Origin: Candidatus Aciduliprofundum sp.
Lineage (GTDB): Archaea; Thermoplasmatota; Thermoplasmata; Thermoplasmatales; Aciduliprofundaceae
Length of the DNA stretch: 5,177 nucleotides
Direction of reading: 5' to 3'
NCBI GenBank assembly: GCA_015523135.1
Contig: WAKY01000154.1
Location: 1 to 5,177 of the forward strand
The notes beneath the pieces are model-generated. The model worked only from the letters and a program-made list of their open reading frames with translations, was not told the origin of the DNA and did not search any database. Within the stretch, counting starts at the first letter, position 1. The number at the start of each line of letters is the position of its first letter. This document shows positions 4,352 through 5,177 of the stretch, in pieces. A program made the translations under genes and the position numbers.

Positions 4352-5177
4352 ATGAAGGGGAGGGGTATTGTTGTTGGAATTTTAGTGCTACTATTGTTCA
4401 CTTCTTTTGCACTTGGAATATTAAGTGGGAATATGAATGAAAATTTTGATATGAAAAATAAATCAAATTATTTTGGACAAGTTAATGAAGTTTTGAGAAT
4501 GAAGTACACAACTCATAGTATTATAAAAATCAATAGCAATGCAGAATTTGCTACCATCGCATCTGCAGAAGGTTGGCCAGGTGATGGCTCCTCAGGCAAT
4601 CCGTACAGAATTGGAGATCTGGAGATAGATGCCCAGGGCAACAAATCTGGGATTTACATAGGAAATACAACAGTTCACTTCATCTTGGAGAACTGCACTG
4701 TGTACAATGCGAGCTACATCTGGGGGGTTCAATACTCGGGAGCAGCCGTGTACCTGAATAACGTAACAAACGCCACATTGCTCAATCTAACAGCCAGAGA
4801 TTCTGAAGAGGGAATACTGCTATACATGAGCAATGAAAATGAGATTTCGCAGGTGAATATTGTGAACAACACCCATGGATTGCGGTTTGTTTCCAGCGAG
4901 GGAAACAGGGTGGAGAATGTAAAGGCAGAGCAAAACTACAAGGGAATAGACATTGATAGGGACGCAAACCACAACATACTGGTAAATATTAGTGCTTTTC
5001 ACAACTACTGGGGGATACACCTAGACGAGAATGAGAAAAACTCCATCGAAAATATTACCATTGAGAATTCAACGGAGTACGGGCTGTACCTTAGCAACGG
5101 AGCGAAGTTCAACAACATTGCGAATGCGTCTATATCTGGAACGGGCGATTACGGCATATACTTATTTTGGGCGTATC
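4352..5177 (+). CDS. Secreted right-handed beta-helix (NosD/PbH1-type) surface protein, N-terminal part (runs off the right edge)
   Basis: An open frame of 275 codons runs from the ATG at 4352 to the window end with no stop. Residues 1-22 (K/R, then GIVVGILVLLLFTSFALG) form a signal peptide, followed by a polar linker to about residue 60. The stretch ending GWPGDGSSGNPYRI (74-87) and the following IGDLEIDAQGNKSGIYIGNT is the usual entry into archaeal secreted parallel beta-helix domains. After it come PbH1-like rungs of about 22-24 residues with the pattern x-G-I/L-x-L/I-x-x-S/N-x-x-N-x-I at, for example, 153-165, 175-187, 197-209, 220-232 and 243-255. Thirteen N-x-S/T sequons are visible (N36, 97, 105, 114, 119, 137, 140, 145, 172, 212, 234, 239, 258), suggesting a glycosylated cell-surface or extracellular protein. 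Such folds bind or cleave polysaccharides or serve as surface coats. No catalytic residues are identifiable, and copper-related 'NosD' naming should not be taken literally. An ATG at 4341 stops after four codons. Confidence 0.88.
   Translation, partial: MKGRGIVVGILVLLLFTSFALGILSGNMNENFDMKNKSNYFGQVNEVLRMKYTTHSIIKINSNAEFATIASAEGWPGDGSSGNPYRIGDLEIDAQGNKSGIYIGNTTVHFILENCTVYNASYIWGVQYSGAAVYLNNVTNATLLNLTARDSEEGILLYMSNENEISQVNIVNNTHGLRFVSSEGNRVENVKAEQNYKGIDIDRDANHNILVNISAFHNYWGIHLDENEKNSIENITIENSTEYGLYLSNGAKFNNIANASISGTGDYGIYLFWAY

Noticed and set aside
4782..5020. Minus-strand frames of about 60 codons opposite the beta-helix gene
   Set aside because: They are overlapping, Cys/His/Pro-rich shadows of a strong signal-peptide-bearing coding sequence, with no start signals.
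4352..5177. Copper-insertion protein NosD
   Set aside because: The resemblance is only the generic beta-helix repeat; no nos genes or copper ligands are seen.
1..5177. CRISPR array, insertion sequence or integrated element
   Set aside because: No regularly spaced direct repeats, transposase motifs, terminal repeats or duplicated tRNA 3' end (attachment site) could be found.

Overview
The window looks like a piece of a compact, fairly AT-rich chromosome of a euryarchaeon, probably a thermoacidophilic Thermoplasmata/DHVE2-type organism. Aciduliprofundum is my best guess, from recall of protein style and not from any search. The archaeal signs are an archaeal-type NMN adenylyltransferase, an archaeal-type hypoxanthine/guanine phosphoribosyltransferase, a tRNA interrupted by an intron with a perfect bulge-helix-bulge, no encoded CCA on that tRNA, and TATA-like boxes about 25 bases upstream of most start codons. 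That last spacing suggests mostly leaderless mRNAs.

Left part (1-1088, all on the minus strand): nadM and pncC overlap by 14 bases and form an NAD-metabolism pair. NadM joins NMN to AMP to make NAD, and PncC deamidates NMN to NaMN for recycling. Next comes the first 28 codons of a dihydroorotate dehydrogenase (pyrD) running off the left edge, apparently with its own TATA box across the pncC stop codon. The 254 bases upstream of nadM (1089-1342) hold no convincing gene. They do hold the nadM promoter, two tandem inverted repeats, and a hairpin that resembles the intron of the neighbouring tRNA.

Middle (1343-2584, minus strand): a tRNA-Ile(GAU) with a 47-base intron at position 37/38 and its own TATA box, then a 358-residue membrane protein fusing a rubrerythrin-like diiron domain to a VIT1/CCC1 iron/manganese transporter domain. 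This protein probably handles cellular ferrous iron.

Right part: transcribed away from the iron transporter is a two-gene purine-salvage operon (2671-3881). It encodes a COG2236-type phosphoribosyltransferase with a basic C-terminal extension, followed through an ATGA overlap by an archaeal hypoxanthine/guanine phosphoribosyltransferase. The operon meets a convergent 113-residue helical protein of unknown function, and the two stop codons share one CTAG. Finally, a secreted beta-helix surface protein with many N-glycosylation sequons starts at 4352 and runs off the right edge. It is not terminated in the window. Its base composition jumps from about 28% to about 48% GC where the beta-helix begins.

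Most of the window is ordinary metabolism. The points most worth a second look are the intron in tRNA-Ile(GAU) and its possible decayed copy, the erythrin-VIT fusion, the C-terminal extension on the first phosphoribosyltransferase, the uncharacterised helical protein, and the mosaic composition of the surface protein. I found no CRISPR array, transposon or defence system.
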